From Thalassotalea psychrophila (GTDB taxonomy: Bacteria > Pseudomonadota > Gammaproteobacteria > Enterobacterales > Alteromonadaceae), in assembly GCF_031583595.1 (NCBI RefSeq), contig NZ_CP134145.1, positions 806,001 through 870,000 of the forward strand: a stretch of DNA of 64,000 nucleotides, written 5' to 3'. Under the pieces are notes generated by a model. That model saw only the letters and a list, made by a program, of their open reading frames with translations, did no database searches and was not told the DNA's origin. Below are positions 55,594 through 64,000 of this stretch, piece by piece. A program made the position numbers and the translations under genes. Every line of letters begins with the position of its first letter. Within the stretch, counting starts at the first letter, position 1.

Positions 55594-56781
55594 TTGGTAA
55601 ATGTTGCTAAGGGATTAAAAGCCACATTAAGTAGTTTGCTCATCATCGCAGCTGTTTTTTTGGGAGTAATGGAAACCCAACAGTACTGGCTTGCCAAAAT
55701 TTCAATTTTTGAACAATCTTTATATGGGTTGTTTATTATCACCATTTTGTTTTCTTCTTATTTTAGTCACAGTAGCATTGCCTTTCTTAGCGCAATTTTA
55801 GGACTTTTTTATCTCACTATTAATGCCAACATGGCATGGTCACCTTGGCTTTTCGACAATAAGAATTGGCTAGTTGTAAATGGATTTTTAGTCTGTGGTT
55901 TTTTAGGGCTGATTAAAGATCGCGGTGTATTCTCAATCCATGGTTTTTACCGAATAATTTTACTCGGGCTGTGTGGCTTTATTGCCTATTTGTGGCTATT
56001 TACTTCTGATGTATTTTCTATGTATTTAAATGCCAATCAGTACCCGGAAAATTGGGGGACATATTTACCCATCGAAGTGCCATTATTTAGTGTTGTTTTA
56101 CTGCTGCTCTGGCGAAGTATAAGCACCGCAAGTTTATCAGTTGTGGCGCTCTTGGTAAGTACACTTGTTTGGGGGTTTGAGCATTATCAATTAATAAACC
56201 TGCCATGGAGTATTATCCTGACGATATTGGTTAGTTACTATATCCTTGTTGTGGTTATCGACTCTTATTCCTTAGCTTATCGTGATGAATTAACTGGTTT
56301 GCCATCTAGGCGTGCACTAAAACAATTATCACTTTCGTTAGGCAACTCATATAGCGTCTCTATGGTAGATATTGATCATTTTAAAAAGTTTAATGATAAA
56401 TATGGTCATGATATTGGCGATCAAGTATTAAAGCTGGTTGCCAGTAAATTAACCGAAGTAAAAAAAGGCGGTAAAGTTTTTCGTTATGGCGGCGAAGAGT
56501 TCACTATTGTATTTCCTAGAAAATCGCTTGAGCAAAGCAAACAAGAATTAGAGCGCATTCGTAAATTAATTGCTAACTATAAAATGGTTATTAGAGATCC
56601 TAAAAGACAAACTAAAGATGAGCGAACTCATAACAAAACGAGTAATAAAAAGGTAAGTGTAACCATTTCAATTGGTGTCGCTAAAAGAACTCAAAAACAA
56701 GATTTTGAGCAAACACTGAAGGTTGCCGACCAGGCTTTGTATAAAGCTAAAAAATCAGGACGTAATAACGTAAGTACTTAA
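55594..56781 (+). CDS. Membrane-bound diguanylate cyclase (GGDEF)
   Basis: 395-aa protein with about eight TM helices (residues 10-225) and a C-terminal GGDEF domain (about 235-395) that makes cyclic di-GMP from GTP. The signature reads GGEEF at residues 299-303, an active form; 'DELTGLPSRRAL' and 'DIDHFKKFNDKYGHDIGD' are intact. The start is TTG 55594 with GGAG 6 bases ahead. The membrane half may sense an unknown signal. No EAL domain or local partner. Confidence 0.9.
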   Translation: MVNVAKGLKATLSSLLIIAAVFLGVMETQQYWLAKISIFEQSLYGLFIITILFSSYFSHSSIAFLSAILGLFYLTINANMAWSPWLFDNKNWLVVNGFLVCGFLGLIKDRGVFSIHGFYRIILLGLCGFIAYLWLFTSDVFSMYLNANQYPENWGTYLPIEVPLFSVVLLLLWRSISTASLSVVALLVSTLVWGFEHYQLINLPWSIILTILVSYYILVVVIDSYSLAYRDELTGLPSRRALKQLSLSLGNSYSVSMVDIDHFKKFNDKYGHDIGDQVLKLVASKLTEVKKGGKVFRYGGEEFTIVFPRKSLEQSKQELERIRKLIANYKMVIRDPKRQTKDERTHNKTSNKKVSVTISIGVAKRTQKQDFEQTLKVADQALYKAKKSGRNNVST

Positions 56782-56800
56782 CTCGACTGATCACTTTAAA

Positions 56801-56944
56801 TTAAAGAACTAATAGCAATACTACAAGCAATGGCACAACAATAAATACCGTATAAAGAAACACATTATCTGACCACTTAGTTTGCGTCTTTGCTTCTTTA
56901 TGTTTTGTTGGTTTTTTCTTAGGTTGTCTTTTTTTTGTTGTCAT
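56801..56944 (-). CDS. Small Lys-rich single-TM protein
   Basis: 47-aa frame: a strongly basic N-terminus (MTTKKRQPKKKPTKHKEAKT), then one hydrophobic segment (about 28-47, VFLYTVFIVVPLLVVLLLVL). AAGGGA lies 7 bases ahead of the ATG. By the positive-inside rule the N-terminus stays in the cytoplasm. No family recognised; ribosome site, composition and clean gap argue for a real gene. Confidence 0.5.
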   Translation of the reverse strand: MTTKKRQPKKKPTKHKEAKTQTKWSDNVFLYTVFIVVPLLVVLLLVL

Positions 56945-57170
56945 AGGGCATCCCTTATTATTATTTTTCTATTTAATTCATTATGCACAAAAAAACAGAA
57001 AATGGAAAAATCAAAAAGATATATTTTATCAAGATACTGTTTTTTAATAGATAGTTACAGTGCGTGGCTGATCTAATAATGCTTTGAGGAATAAGACATT
57101 TACTGGATGGTTATAATTATTGTTTTTTATGGGATAGTAATGCACACATTAAAAAAAATAGAGCCATTTG

Positions 57171-57737
57171 ATGATACCTAACATTGACACCGTTGAACCA
57201 CATTCATCATTACTGACTGAGTATTTAGCAGAGGTCAAAAAGCTCAGTACAGAACTTTCTGTACTCGATTTGGCTTGTGGCAGTGGTCGAAATGGTCTGT
57301 ACTTGGCTAGTAATGATATATCGGTTACTTTTGCAGATAGAAATAAAATGTCGTTAGACAAAATTTCAGATACAAGTGTAAATTCAGTGCCTTCTGGAAA
57401 AACTGAGCTATGGCAAGTGGACTTTGAAGATGAAAATACCAGTCCTTTATCTGATAAATGCTTTTCTGCAGTTATTGTATACCGCTATTTACATCGCCCC
57501 TTGTTCGAAAGCATCAAAACATCAATACAACCTGGTGGTTTGGTTATCTATGAAACCTTTACTACAGAACACCCTCAATTTGGACGACCTAAAAACCCAA
57601 ACTTTTTATTGAAACACAATGAATTATTGCAGCAGTTTTCGGGTTGGGAAGTGTTGCACTACTTTGAAGGCATTGTGAGTAAAGGCGAAGGACAAGGCTC
57701 ACAAGCGATAGCACAAATTGTAGCTCGGAAACCTTAG
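57171..57737 (+). CDS. Class I SAM-dependent methyltransferase
   Basis: 188-aa cytoplasmic protein with the SAM-binding motif LDLACGSGRNGLYLA (about 34-48), an acidic loop after strand beta-2 (TFADRN) and 'CFSAVIVYRYLHRPLFESI' corresponding to motif IV. The YRYLHRPLF text is typical of small methyltransferases annotated near tellurite/thiopurine methyltransferases; substrate unknown. ATG 57171 is taken as start; TTG 57168 is equally possible. Confidence 0.82.
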   Translation: MIPNIDTVEPHSSLLTEYLAEVKKLSTELSVLDLACGSGRNGLYLASNDISVTFADRNKMSLDKISDTSVNSVPSGKTELWQVDFEDENTSPLSDKCFSAVIVYRYLHRPLFESIKTSIQPGGLVIYETFTTEHPQFGRPKNPNFLLKHNELLQQFSGWEVLHYFEGIVSKGEGQGSQAIAQIVARKP

Positions 57738-57934
57738 ACTAGTGATCTTATAGATATAATTTTTCTTTGTCAGTTAATAGCTTACGCTAATATAGCGCCT
57801 TTTTGTTAATAATGGTGATAGTCAGATTTTGTACTAAAATGGTATTAATTATCTTCGTACCTTGTATTTTGTTTTAGGGATAGTTCATTGGCAAAGATAA
57901 TAATTCAATAAGAATAACTATTTAGGAATTAATT

Positions 57935-59602
57935 ATGCTCACCGATAATGAAATTGCCAAACAATGTCAGACTAAAGATATAACAGAAATAACCAAATCG
58001 TTGAATATCGACGAGCAGTTTTTAATCCCCTTCGGCCGTGACATTACTAAAATTAATATCGATGCACTGAAGCAAGAATCGAAACAAAAAAACAGTAAGT
58101 TAATCTTAGTTTCTGCTACCACACCAACACCTGCCGGTGAAGGTAAAACCACAACAACCATTGGTCTTGGCCAAGCTTTTACCCAGTTAGGTGATTCTGT
58201 TTGCCTAGCATTGCGCGAGCCCTCTTTAGGCCCTTGTATGGGGATGAAAGGTGGTGCTACTGGTGGAGGCTACTCACAAGTGCTGCCAGTAGAACGTATC
58301 AATCTTCATTTTACCGGTGATTTTCATGCCATAACCAGCGCCAATAATATGATCTCTGCCACTATTGATAATCATGTGTTTCATGGCAATGCACTTAATA
58401 TCGATCCGCGTCAAATAGTCTGGCGCCGAGTCATGGACATGAATGACAGAAGCCTGAGAAATATAGTGCTTGGCCTTGGGGGTAAGATGCAGGGCATTCC
58501 AAGGGAAGGGGGCTTTGATATCACCGCCGCTTCTGAAATTATGGCGATTTTATGCTTAACAAAAGGTTTCAAAGATTTAGAACGTCGCTTAAATAATACT
58601 CTTATCGGTTACAGTTATTCTGATCAACCTGTGTTTGTAAGAGCACTAGGTATTACCGGTGCTTTATTGGCATTGTTAAGAGACGCATTACATCCTAACT
58701 TAGTACAGACCCTGGAGGGTACACCAACCTTTATTCACGGAGGACCATTTGCTAATATCGCCCATGGTTGTAATAGTATTTTGGCGACTAAAATGGCAAT
58801 GCATCATGCCGAGTGGGCAGTTACAGAAGCTGGCTTTGGTTTTGATTTAGGCGCTGAAAAATTCTTTGATATAAAATGTAGAATCGCTGAACTTGATCCT
58901 GCTGCTGTGGTGTTAGTGACCACAGTTAGGGCGTTAAAAATGCACGGAGGCATGGATAAACGCCATCTAACCACAGTGAATTTAGAATTTGTTGAACAAG
59001 GATTGGATAATCTTGATAAGCACATTGAAAGTGTTGAATTATTCAATAAAGAACCAGTTGTTGCTTTAAATCGATTTGCCGATGACAGCGATGAAGAAAT
59101 CGCCATTATTAGAAAGCACGTTGAAGCAAAAGGTATTTTGTTTGCTGAAAGCAATCACTTTACCGAAGGGGGTAAAGGCTCTATCGAATTGGCTGAAAAA
59201 GTTAAACTTGCCGCGGCTAAGTCGAAACCTTTTACACCTATGTATGAACTGGATGATTCAGTGTTTGATAAAATTAGTAAGGTTTGTAAGGCTATGTATG
59301 GAGCGAAAGATATTGCCTTGACTAAAGCAGCTGAAAAAGACTTACATCATGTGCAGCATTTACAACTTGAACATTTACCTATTTGTATTGCCAAAGCGCC
59401 AAGCTCACTTTCCGATGATCCGCTTTTACACGGTCGACCCAGAGATTTTCAGGTTACGGTGAGAAATATTCAAGTTAATGCCGGAGCAGGGTTTTTAGTC
59501 GTGCTAACGGGTAATATCATGCGCATGCCAGGATTACCAAAAGAGCCCGCGGCTACCAAAGTAAAACTGTTGGAAAATGGTGAAATCATTGGGGTTAGTT
59601 AA
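57935..59602 (+). CDS. fhs: Formate-tetrahydrofolate ligase
   Basis: 555-aa enzyme that makes 10-formyl-THF from formate, THF and ATP for one-carbon metabolism. The P-loop TPAGEGKTTTTIGLGQA (about 63-80) and 'LREPSLGPCMGMKGGATGGGYSQVLP' are diagnostic. It is full length, with an AGGAATT ribosome site ahead of the ATG. It is preceded by 197 bases without a gene and followed by a terminator. Confidence 0.96.
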   Translation: MLTDNEIAKQCQTKDITEITKSLNIDEQFLIPFGRDITKINIDALKQESKQKNSKLILVSATTPTPAGEGKTTTTIGLGQAFTQLGDSVCLALREPSLGPCMGMKGGATGGGYSQVLPVERINLHFTGDFHAITSANNMISATIDNHVFHGNALNIDPRQIVWRRVMDMNDRSLRNIVLGLGGKMQGIPREGGFDITAASEIMAILCLTKGFKDLERRLNNTLIGYSYSDQPVFVRALGITGALLALLRDALHPNLVQTLEGTPTFIHGGPFANIAHGCNSILATKMAMHHAEWAVTEAGFGFDLGAEKFFDIKCRIAELDPAAVVLVTTVRALKMHGGMDKRHLTTVNLEFVEQGLDNLDKHIESVELFNKEPVVALNRFADDSDEEIAIIRKHVEAKGILFAESNHFTEGGKGSIELAEKVKLAAAKSKPFTPMYELDDSVFDKISKVCKAMYGAKDIALTKAAEKDLHHVQHLQLEHLPICIAKAPSSLSDDPLLHGRPRDFQVTVRNIQVNAGAGFLVVLTGNIMRMPGLPKEPAATKVKLLENGEIIGVS

Positions 59603-59689
59603 CATGAAACTTAATTCTATGAGTAAAAGGCAGTTCGTCGGACCATTTATCTTAAATTTTTAGAATCTTTATAAGTGTTGTTTAAGGCC

Positions 59690-59705
59690 TTCCCTGAGCA
59701 GGGAA
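59690..59705. other. Short hairpin downstream of fhs
   Basis: TTCCCTG-AG-CAGGGAA, 7 bp with a 2-base loop (a tight loop for RNA), in a GC-richer patch ending GGGACCTGC. No T-run follows. It might be part of an intergenic repeat. The rest of the 59603-59924 gap holds only the terminator at 59871. Confidence 0.3.
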
Positions 59706-59870
59706 AGGGACCTGCAGTATCATAATCGTGATGGCTGCTAAAACGTTGGGAACTTTTTAGGTATATAAATTTAAGTGCTTAACTTGAGCAAGTGACAGCC
59801 AAAATGATGTTTTATAAAAATTATGATTTAATAATGTCTAAGTAAAGCAACAAAATAATGTTATTTGAAG

Positions 59871-59899
59871 AAAGCCTTTATTAATAAAATAAAGGCTTT
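59871..59899. terminator. Bidirectional terminator between fhs and the DUF1232 gene
   Basis: Perfect 12-bp stem AAAGCCTTTATT / AATAAAGGCTTT with loop AATAA. T-rich DNA follows on both strands. It serves two convergent genes. Confidence 0.8.
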
Positions 59900-59924
59900 T
59901 AAATTTTGTGTAGGTTTTATAAGG

Positions 59925-60473
59925 TTAAAATATAGAACGAAATGATGATCCACCACCACGACGAGAAGAACGACGGTTTCTCATTCGTGAGTGCAATTCA
60001 CGACGTTTAGCATCTAGCCATTCATCTCTGGTAATCGTTTCATCACCAGATCTGTCTTGTTCACGAATACGGTACGCACAAAATTCATCAAACGCCTCAA
60101 TATCGTCTTTTAAATCTTCGGCCACCAATTCAATCATAATAGCGTCATCTAAAAAGCCAAGTACAGGAATATGATCAGGTACTAAATCTTCAGGATCACT
60201 GAAATAAGCTAGAGCACTTAATACATCGCCGCGTTCTTCTTCTGGAATTTTCCATTCACTGTCTTCGATCATCGCGATAAGGGTTTCTAATTTTTCAATT
60301 CGTTCGCTGACAAAAGCTGGAACATTCCCTTCTACATCTTTGATTAGCTTTTTCGCATTGGCTAAAATCACCTGCTCGGTTAATTGTTTTGCGCCTGCTT
60401 GGGCTTTGCGCATAACACCGCGAAAATGTTCTAAGTCTGATTCTTTTAACTCGAAAGTCACTTCAAACGCCAT
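59925..60473 (-). CDS. YkvA/DUF1232 domain protein
   Basis: 182-aa protein. DUF1232 is in the middle (about 85-125: LSALAYFSDPEDLVPDHIPVLGFLDDAIMIELV), the family's helical hairpin; the N-terminal part is helical and the C-terminus Arg-rich (HSRMRNRRSSRRGGG). No clear signal peptide. AAGGAG precedes the ATG closely. Function unknown. Confidence 0.82.
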   Translation of the reverse strand: MAFEVTFELKESDLEHFRGVMRKAQAGAKQLTEQVILANAKKLIKDVEGNVPAFVSERIEKLETLIAMIEDSEWKIPEEERGDVLSALAYFSDPEDLVPDHIPVLGFLDDAIMIELVAEDLKDDIEAFDEFCAYRIREQDRSGDETITRDEWLDAKRRELHSRMRNRRSSRRGGGSSFRSIF

Positions 60474-60723
60474 TGTATTTCTCCTTATTATGGATGTCGT
60501 TTTATAATATTTTGATAAAATGTAACTATTTAAATTTAACAGAGAATTTACAATTAACCAGATAGTGATGCATATATTTCAGTTTAATTGTGTAAAAGTA
60601 TGAATATAGTCGTTTTTATTCAATAATAAAGTCAATAAAATTAATTAAATTATTGTAATTACTCATTTATGTTCTCAATGTTGTTCGTTTAGAGGACATA
60701 TCTAAATAGAGCATTTAGTTATT

Positions 60724-61983
60724 ATGACCAACACAGATATTCAACATACGCAGTTAAGTTCAACCGATATAGGGGGTGATAACAAACCTAGTTGTAGTAA
60801 TTGTCACTCGCCCCTCACCGGCCCTTTTTGTGCTCAATGTGGGCAAGGAACAGATTCGACAATTAAATATTTTTGGTTAGTAATATTACACCTACTCGAC
60901 GATATATTTAGTTTTGATTCTCGGGCAAGTCGTACAGTGTGGCCATTAATAACCCGTCCAGGTTTTCTTACTAATGAATATATACTTGGCCGAAGAGTCC
61001 ATTATGTACCACCACTTAGACTGTATCTATTTATCAGTATCGTCTTTTTTATCACCTTGAAGTTTTTTGCCGCCAGCGAAAACAATGGCGTGATTAACAT
61101 TAAAAGTGATGAAACTGCATTGGTGAAAGTGACGAATCACATCGGTGAATTAGAGCAGCAACGTGCTGTATTGTTAACTTCTCAGCCCGAAGAGTCGCAA
61201 GCCCAAATAGAAGAGTTGCAACGACTGAACCTAGCATTGGATAAGTTCAATAACTATCAAACCGATCTGGCTAACCAGGACGATAAAATTCTAAAAGCCA
61301 TTGCTGGCGAACTGGTTGCTTTGGAATTTCGACAATTAAAGTCAGGTAAACCATTAATACCCAAAGATCAAAAACAATATACTAATTTGATCAAGCAGAT
61401 TACCAAAGTAAGAAATGGCGAGAAAGTTAATTTGCTGAGTATTGGTAACAGTGGTGATGGCACCATTACATTGCCATTCTTATCCGTTCAAGAGAATGAA
61501 AAACTTAACGGTTTTGCCAGCCAGTTAGAAAAGAAAGCTTCAAAGGCATTGCAATCAGATACGGGACCTTTACTGCAGCAAATTATAAGTAAATTACCGC
61601 AATTAATGTTTGTGTTATTACCTTTATTTGCTGCGTTACTGAAAATTATGTATTTGTTCTCCAAGCGCTTCTATATGGAACATTTAACGGTAGCCCTACA
61701 TAGCCACAGCTTTGTGTTTTTCATTATATTTTTGCTTGAAGTTATTGATATGTTGCAAGACCAACTGCCTGCTTCTTTGTTTTGGCTTGATGCAACATTT
61801 AATATGTTAGCAACAGGACTATTGATTTGGATACCTATTTACTTATTCATTATGCAAAAACGAGTTTATAAACAAGGCTATATCATCACCACAATTAAGT
61901 ATTGTATGGTCGGTATGGCTTATACTGGTTTAATTAGTATTACCGGTATGATCGCTTTTATTTGGGGATTAACGAACCTTTGA
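60724..61983 (+). CDS. DUF3667 zinc-ribbon membrane protein
   Basis: 419-aa protein. A four-Cys zinc ribbon (CSNCHSPLTGPFCAQCGQ, about 20-37) is followed by 'SRTVWPLITRPGFLTNEYILGRR', the DUF3667 hallmark, one TM helix (about 97-115), a long soluble coiled-coil-like region (about 130-290) and four TM helices to the end. Function unknown. In other bacteria these proteins are often lone genes, as here. Confidence 0.82.
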   Translation: MTNTDIQHTQLSSTDIGGDNKPSCSNCHSPLTGPFCAQCGQGTDSTIKYFWLVILHLLDDIFSFDSRASRTVWPLITRPGFLTNEYILGRRVHYVPPLRLYLFISIVFFITLKFFAASENNGVINIKSDETALVKVTNHIGELEQQRAVLLTSQPEESQAQIEELQRLNLALDKFNNYQTDLANQDDKILKAIAGELVALEFRQLKSGKPLIPKDQKQYTNLIKQITKVRNGEKVNLLSIGNSGDGTITLPFLSVQENEKLNGFASQLEKKASKALQSDTGPLLQQIISKLPQLMFVLLPLFAALLKIMYLFSKRFYMEHLTVALHSHSFVFFIIFLLEVIDMLQDQLPASLFWLDATFNMLATGLLIWIPIYLFIMQKRVYKQGYIITTIKYCMVGMAYTGLISITGMIAFIWGLTNL

Positions 61984-62113
61984 TTAAAGCGTCCTAATAA
62001 TGGAGTTTATTAGGATTAACTGCCCAATTCATCAGATACTTTAATGGAGAACTTGCCGATTTTGAGGCTTGAATGGGATAGCCTGCTGATAATGAAAACT
62101 TGTGATGTTTGGT

Positions 62114-62168
62114 CTTCGCGGAGGCTTGTACGTGAAGGAAAGCGAGTTAGGTGCAAATCCGCCTAACT
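62114..62168 (+). other. Two adjacent hairpins, possible structured leader RNA
   Basis: CTTCGCG(10-base loop)CGTGAAG at 62114-62137 is followed by GAAAGCG and then AGTTAGGTG-CAAATC-CGCCTAACT (62145-62168), a 9-bp stem with one G-U pair and a T-loop-like CAAATC. They precede the DUF3016 gene by 60 bases. The block is GC-richer than its surroundings. I cannot match it to a riboswitch; it distantly recalls RNA found upstream of group II intron maturases, but no maturase is present. Confidence 0.35.
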
Positions 62169-62227
62169 ATTTACACCTGAAATATTGGGTACTAAAATTA
62201 TTCCTATATAGGAGTAGGAGAAATACT

Positions 62228-62746
62228 ATGAAAAAACCATTAGCACTAATACTAATTATGCTATTAGCATCGTGCTCAAACACAACTGTAGAACCAAAAA
62301 CAGTATCAGCAACTGATGGATTAGCTACAGTAAGACTGGTTAATCCTCATGATTTTACTGACATAGAAACCGGTAATTTTGGTATACAGTCTGATTTCGA
62401 GCAGAGTGTAGCTAACAAGTTGGCTGAGGCATTAGCAGACCACTTTAAAGAAACTGATGGAACTATTGATATTACATTCACTAATATTGATTTAGCAGGC
62501 GAAACTAGGTTCAATACGCAGGAAATACGTGTATTAAAAGATTTATATATCCCACGCATGTCGTTCGAGTATGTATTCAAAGATGTAGCAGGTAACGTTA
62601 TGCTAGCTGATACCGTTGATATTAAAGATATGGGCTATCTATCCAAAAGACTAACGGGTAGAGAAGCTAATGACTCGATAGGATACGACACGCGTATGCT
62701 AATAGAATACTTTGAGGAAGTCTTAAAAAAGGTTAACAAAACATAG
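62228..62746 (+). CDS. DUF3016 family lipoprotein
   Basis: 172-aa lipoprotein (lipobox LLASC, Cys16). The remainder (VRLVNPHDFTDIETGNFG ... DITFTNIDLAGETRF ... IPRMSFEYVF) matches DUF3016, a family of small proteins in Alteromonadales with unknown role. ATG 62228 is chosen over an open upstream extension to 62102 because of the strong GGAGTAGGAG ribosome site and the lipobox. Confidence 0.82.
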   Translation: MKKPLALILIMLLASCSNTTVEPKTVSATDGLATVRLVNPHDFTDIETGNFGIQSDFEQSVANKLAEALADHFKETDGTIDITFTNIDLAGETRFNTQEIRVLKDLYIPRMSFEYVFKDVAGNVMLADTVDIKDMGYLSKRLTGREANDSIGYDTRMLIEYFEEVLKKVNKT

Positions 62747-63086
62747 GCTATGTATTTAATAGTATTTTAACCCAGAATTACAGCATACTTGTTAGGTCAG
62801 GTTATGTGCTTGCTTCGCACGAATAACATGATCATAACCACATCCATGATATCGCATTAGCATTTTGATTTATGATAATGAAACTTACTTATGTAAAATA
62901 ATTTATTCGTCAAACAAACAATTCATTAGTATAAATGACTAATAATCAATAAATTATGCGCGCTTAACATTGTCTTTGCATTTATCTAATTGTTTTTTAA
63001 CGTTTTTATTTTTGGCGCGTTACTTGCTATATATCTTTCAATAAATATACGAAATTTAAGTTAGATAATTGTATCAAGGATATAAA
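62747..63086. other. Gap of 340 bases without a gene
   Basis: Contains an imperfect hairpin at about 62805-62832 (GTTAT and GTGC pairing with GCAC and ATAAC) without a T-run, then very AT-rich DNA that probably holds the DUF2306 promoter. No reading frame, operator or mobile-element end was recognised. Confidence 0.4.
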
Positions 63087-63917
63087 ATGACCCAAGCAGC
63101 AACAACAACCGGTAACGATTTATTTGCCCACTCATCTAGTAATAATTGGTTAAGTCACAGCGCTAAAATGTGGTTTTTAGTGACGGTGCTCGGCCAATGG
63201 ATGTTTGCATTTTATGTCGCGATGTTTTACGGCGGAGTTTCCTTAGATGGTGACTTTGCCCAATGGAATAAAGTAATGCCTCATGGCTATATAGCTGGCG
63301 ATACCATCGGTAATATTGCCGTCGGAGTGCATCTGCTTCTTGCCTTAGTCGTTTTAATTGGTGGGCCATTACAGCTTATCCCTCAAATTAGAAAATTAGC
63401 GCCAAGGTTTCACCGCGTAAATGGCCGAATTTATATATTAACAGCACTGATTTTAAGTGTTGGCGGGCTATTTATGGTATGGACTCGCGGGGTAGCAGGT
63501 GGTGATATTGGCAAATATAGCATTAGCTTAAACGCGATTTTAATCATTGTATTTGCAAGCTTAGCTGTTTATTTCGCAATAAAGCGGGATATAAAAACAC
63601 ACCGCCGTTGGGCAATTAGACTTTTTATTGTTATGGGAGGAGTGTGGTTTTTTCGCATTGGTTTAATGTTGTGGTTAATGATTCATCAAGCACCAGTAGG
63701 GTTTGATCCTAAAACATTTGAAGGCCCATTTTTAACATTCTTAGGCTTTGCACAATACCTTATCCCGTTAGCAGTTACGCAGTTATACTTTAAAGCTGCT
63801 GAAAGCAATAACAGCCAGAATAAGATAATAATGTCTGTTGCTCTTATCGTATTAACTTTAGCAATGGCTGGTGGTATTTTTTCTGCGACAATGGGAATGT
63901 GGTTACCACGAATTTAG
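63087..63917 (+). CDS. DUF2306 membrane protein
   Basis: 276-aa integral membrane protein with about seven TM helices. The block 'GGPLQLIPQIRKLAPRFHRVNGRIYIL' (about 98-125) and 'KRDIKTHRRWAIRLFIVMGGVWFFR' (about 170-195), with conserved His and Arg, are DUF2306 signatures. Function unknown; the family is distantly like other heme/quinone-type membrane helices, but that is not established. ATG 63087 with AAGGAT upstream is chosen over a TTG 18 bases earlier. Confidence 0.85.
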   Translation: MTQAATTTGNDLFAHSSSNNWLSHSAKMWFLVTVLGQWMFAFYVAMFYGGVSLDGDFAQWNKVMPHGYIAGDTIGNIAVGVHLLLALVVLIGGPLQLIPQIRKLAPRFHRVNGRIYILTALILSVGGLFMVWTRGVAGGDIGKYSISLNAILIIVFASLAVYFAIKRDIKTHRRWAIRLFIVMGGVWFFRIGLMLWLMIHQAPVGFDPKTFEGPFLTFLGFAQYLIPLAVTQLYFKAAESNNSQNKIIMSVALIVLTLAMAGGIFSATMGMWLPRI

Positions 63918-64000
63918 TTTATTTATCACTGATATAATTACGTGAATATATTTGTGGCGTTTGTTGGTTTGGACTTAGTCTTAATATTTGGTGAACCTGC

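Noticed and set aside
62114..62168. Cobalamin riboswitch, because of GGAA...GGTG.AAATCC
   Set aside because: The downstream B12 box and the rest of the core are absent, and the gene behind is a DUF3016 lipoprotein.
62102..62227. Upstream extension of the DUF3016 gene
   Set aside because: It reads through the hairpin region; GGAGTAGGAG and the lipobox mark ATG 62228.

Overview
The window (about 38% GC by eye, no rRNA, tRNA, phage, insertion sequence or CRISPR seen) looks like the chromosome of a marine gammaproteobacterium of the order Alteromonadales, close to Colwellia/Thalassotalea. Reasons: AT-rich DNA, small proteins typical of that group (YbaM/DUF2496, DUF2986, VF530, DUF3541, DUF3016), GlyGly-CTERM sorting signals, a Caulobacter-type TonB-dependent receptor, and a large sulfatase-rich carbohydrate locus. 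This placement is inference from gene content.

Layout. (1) 44-6557: a secreted sulfatase facing a DUF1800 / Tat-exported DUF1501 / octaheme c-type cytochrome group. (2) 6586-7473: lytic transglycosylase and YbaM. (3) 7713-14873: six overlapping or tightly spaced co-directional genes: retropepsin-like lipoprotein, inactive transglutaminase with 7 TM helices, ATP-grasp ligase, secreted M3 metallopeptidase, and two tandem DUF3541 proteins. (4) 14945-20108: DUF2986, a PLP enzyme plus PrnB-like protein with a divergent Lrp regulator, and topoisomerase III. (5) 20198-51917: a polysaccharide utilization locus with two LacI regulators, two FucP-type MFS transporters, four further sulfatases, two GH3 enzymes, a divergent GH10, a GH12-like protein, an SGNH esterase, a TonB receptor with a leucine-rich lipoprotein, an EF-hand protein and a 1595-residue CBM/TSP3 protein. 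(6) 51897-63917: beta-propeller lipoprotein, RNase HI, VF530, a diguanylate cyclase, a methyltransferase, formate-THF ligase, DUF1232, DUF3667, DUF3016 and DUF2306 proteins.

The strongest non-coding signal is one near-palindromic 14-mer (consensus close to TGACAACGTTATCA) upstream of nearly every transcription unit of the sulfatase locus, including the isolated sulfatase at the left edge 20 kb away. In most copies its outer arm supplies the -35 box (TTGACA or TTGATA), with a -10-like hexamer about 16-17 bases further on. The two LacI proteins have nearly identical DNA-reading helices and are the obvious readers. Between two divergent units (23196-23237) the site is expanded into a 42-base inverted repeat that builds a symmetrical two-way promoter.

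A reasonable model (inference): secreted sulfatases and the SGNH esterase strip substituents from a marine sulfated glycan, the GH10 and GH12-like proteins cut or bind its backbone, the TonB receptor imports oligomers, GH3 enzymes release monosaccharides, the MFS proteins carry them inward, and LacI proteins derepress the regulon when a product sugar appears. The backbone sugar cannot be fixed from sequence alone; the mix of GH10, GH12-like and GH3 leans to a beta-1,4-linked xylan- or glucan-like chain.
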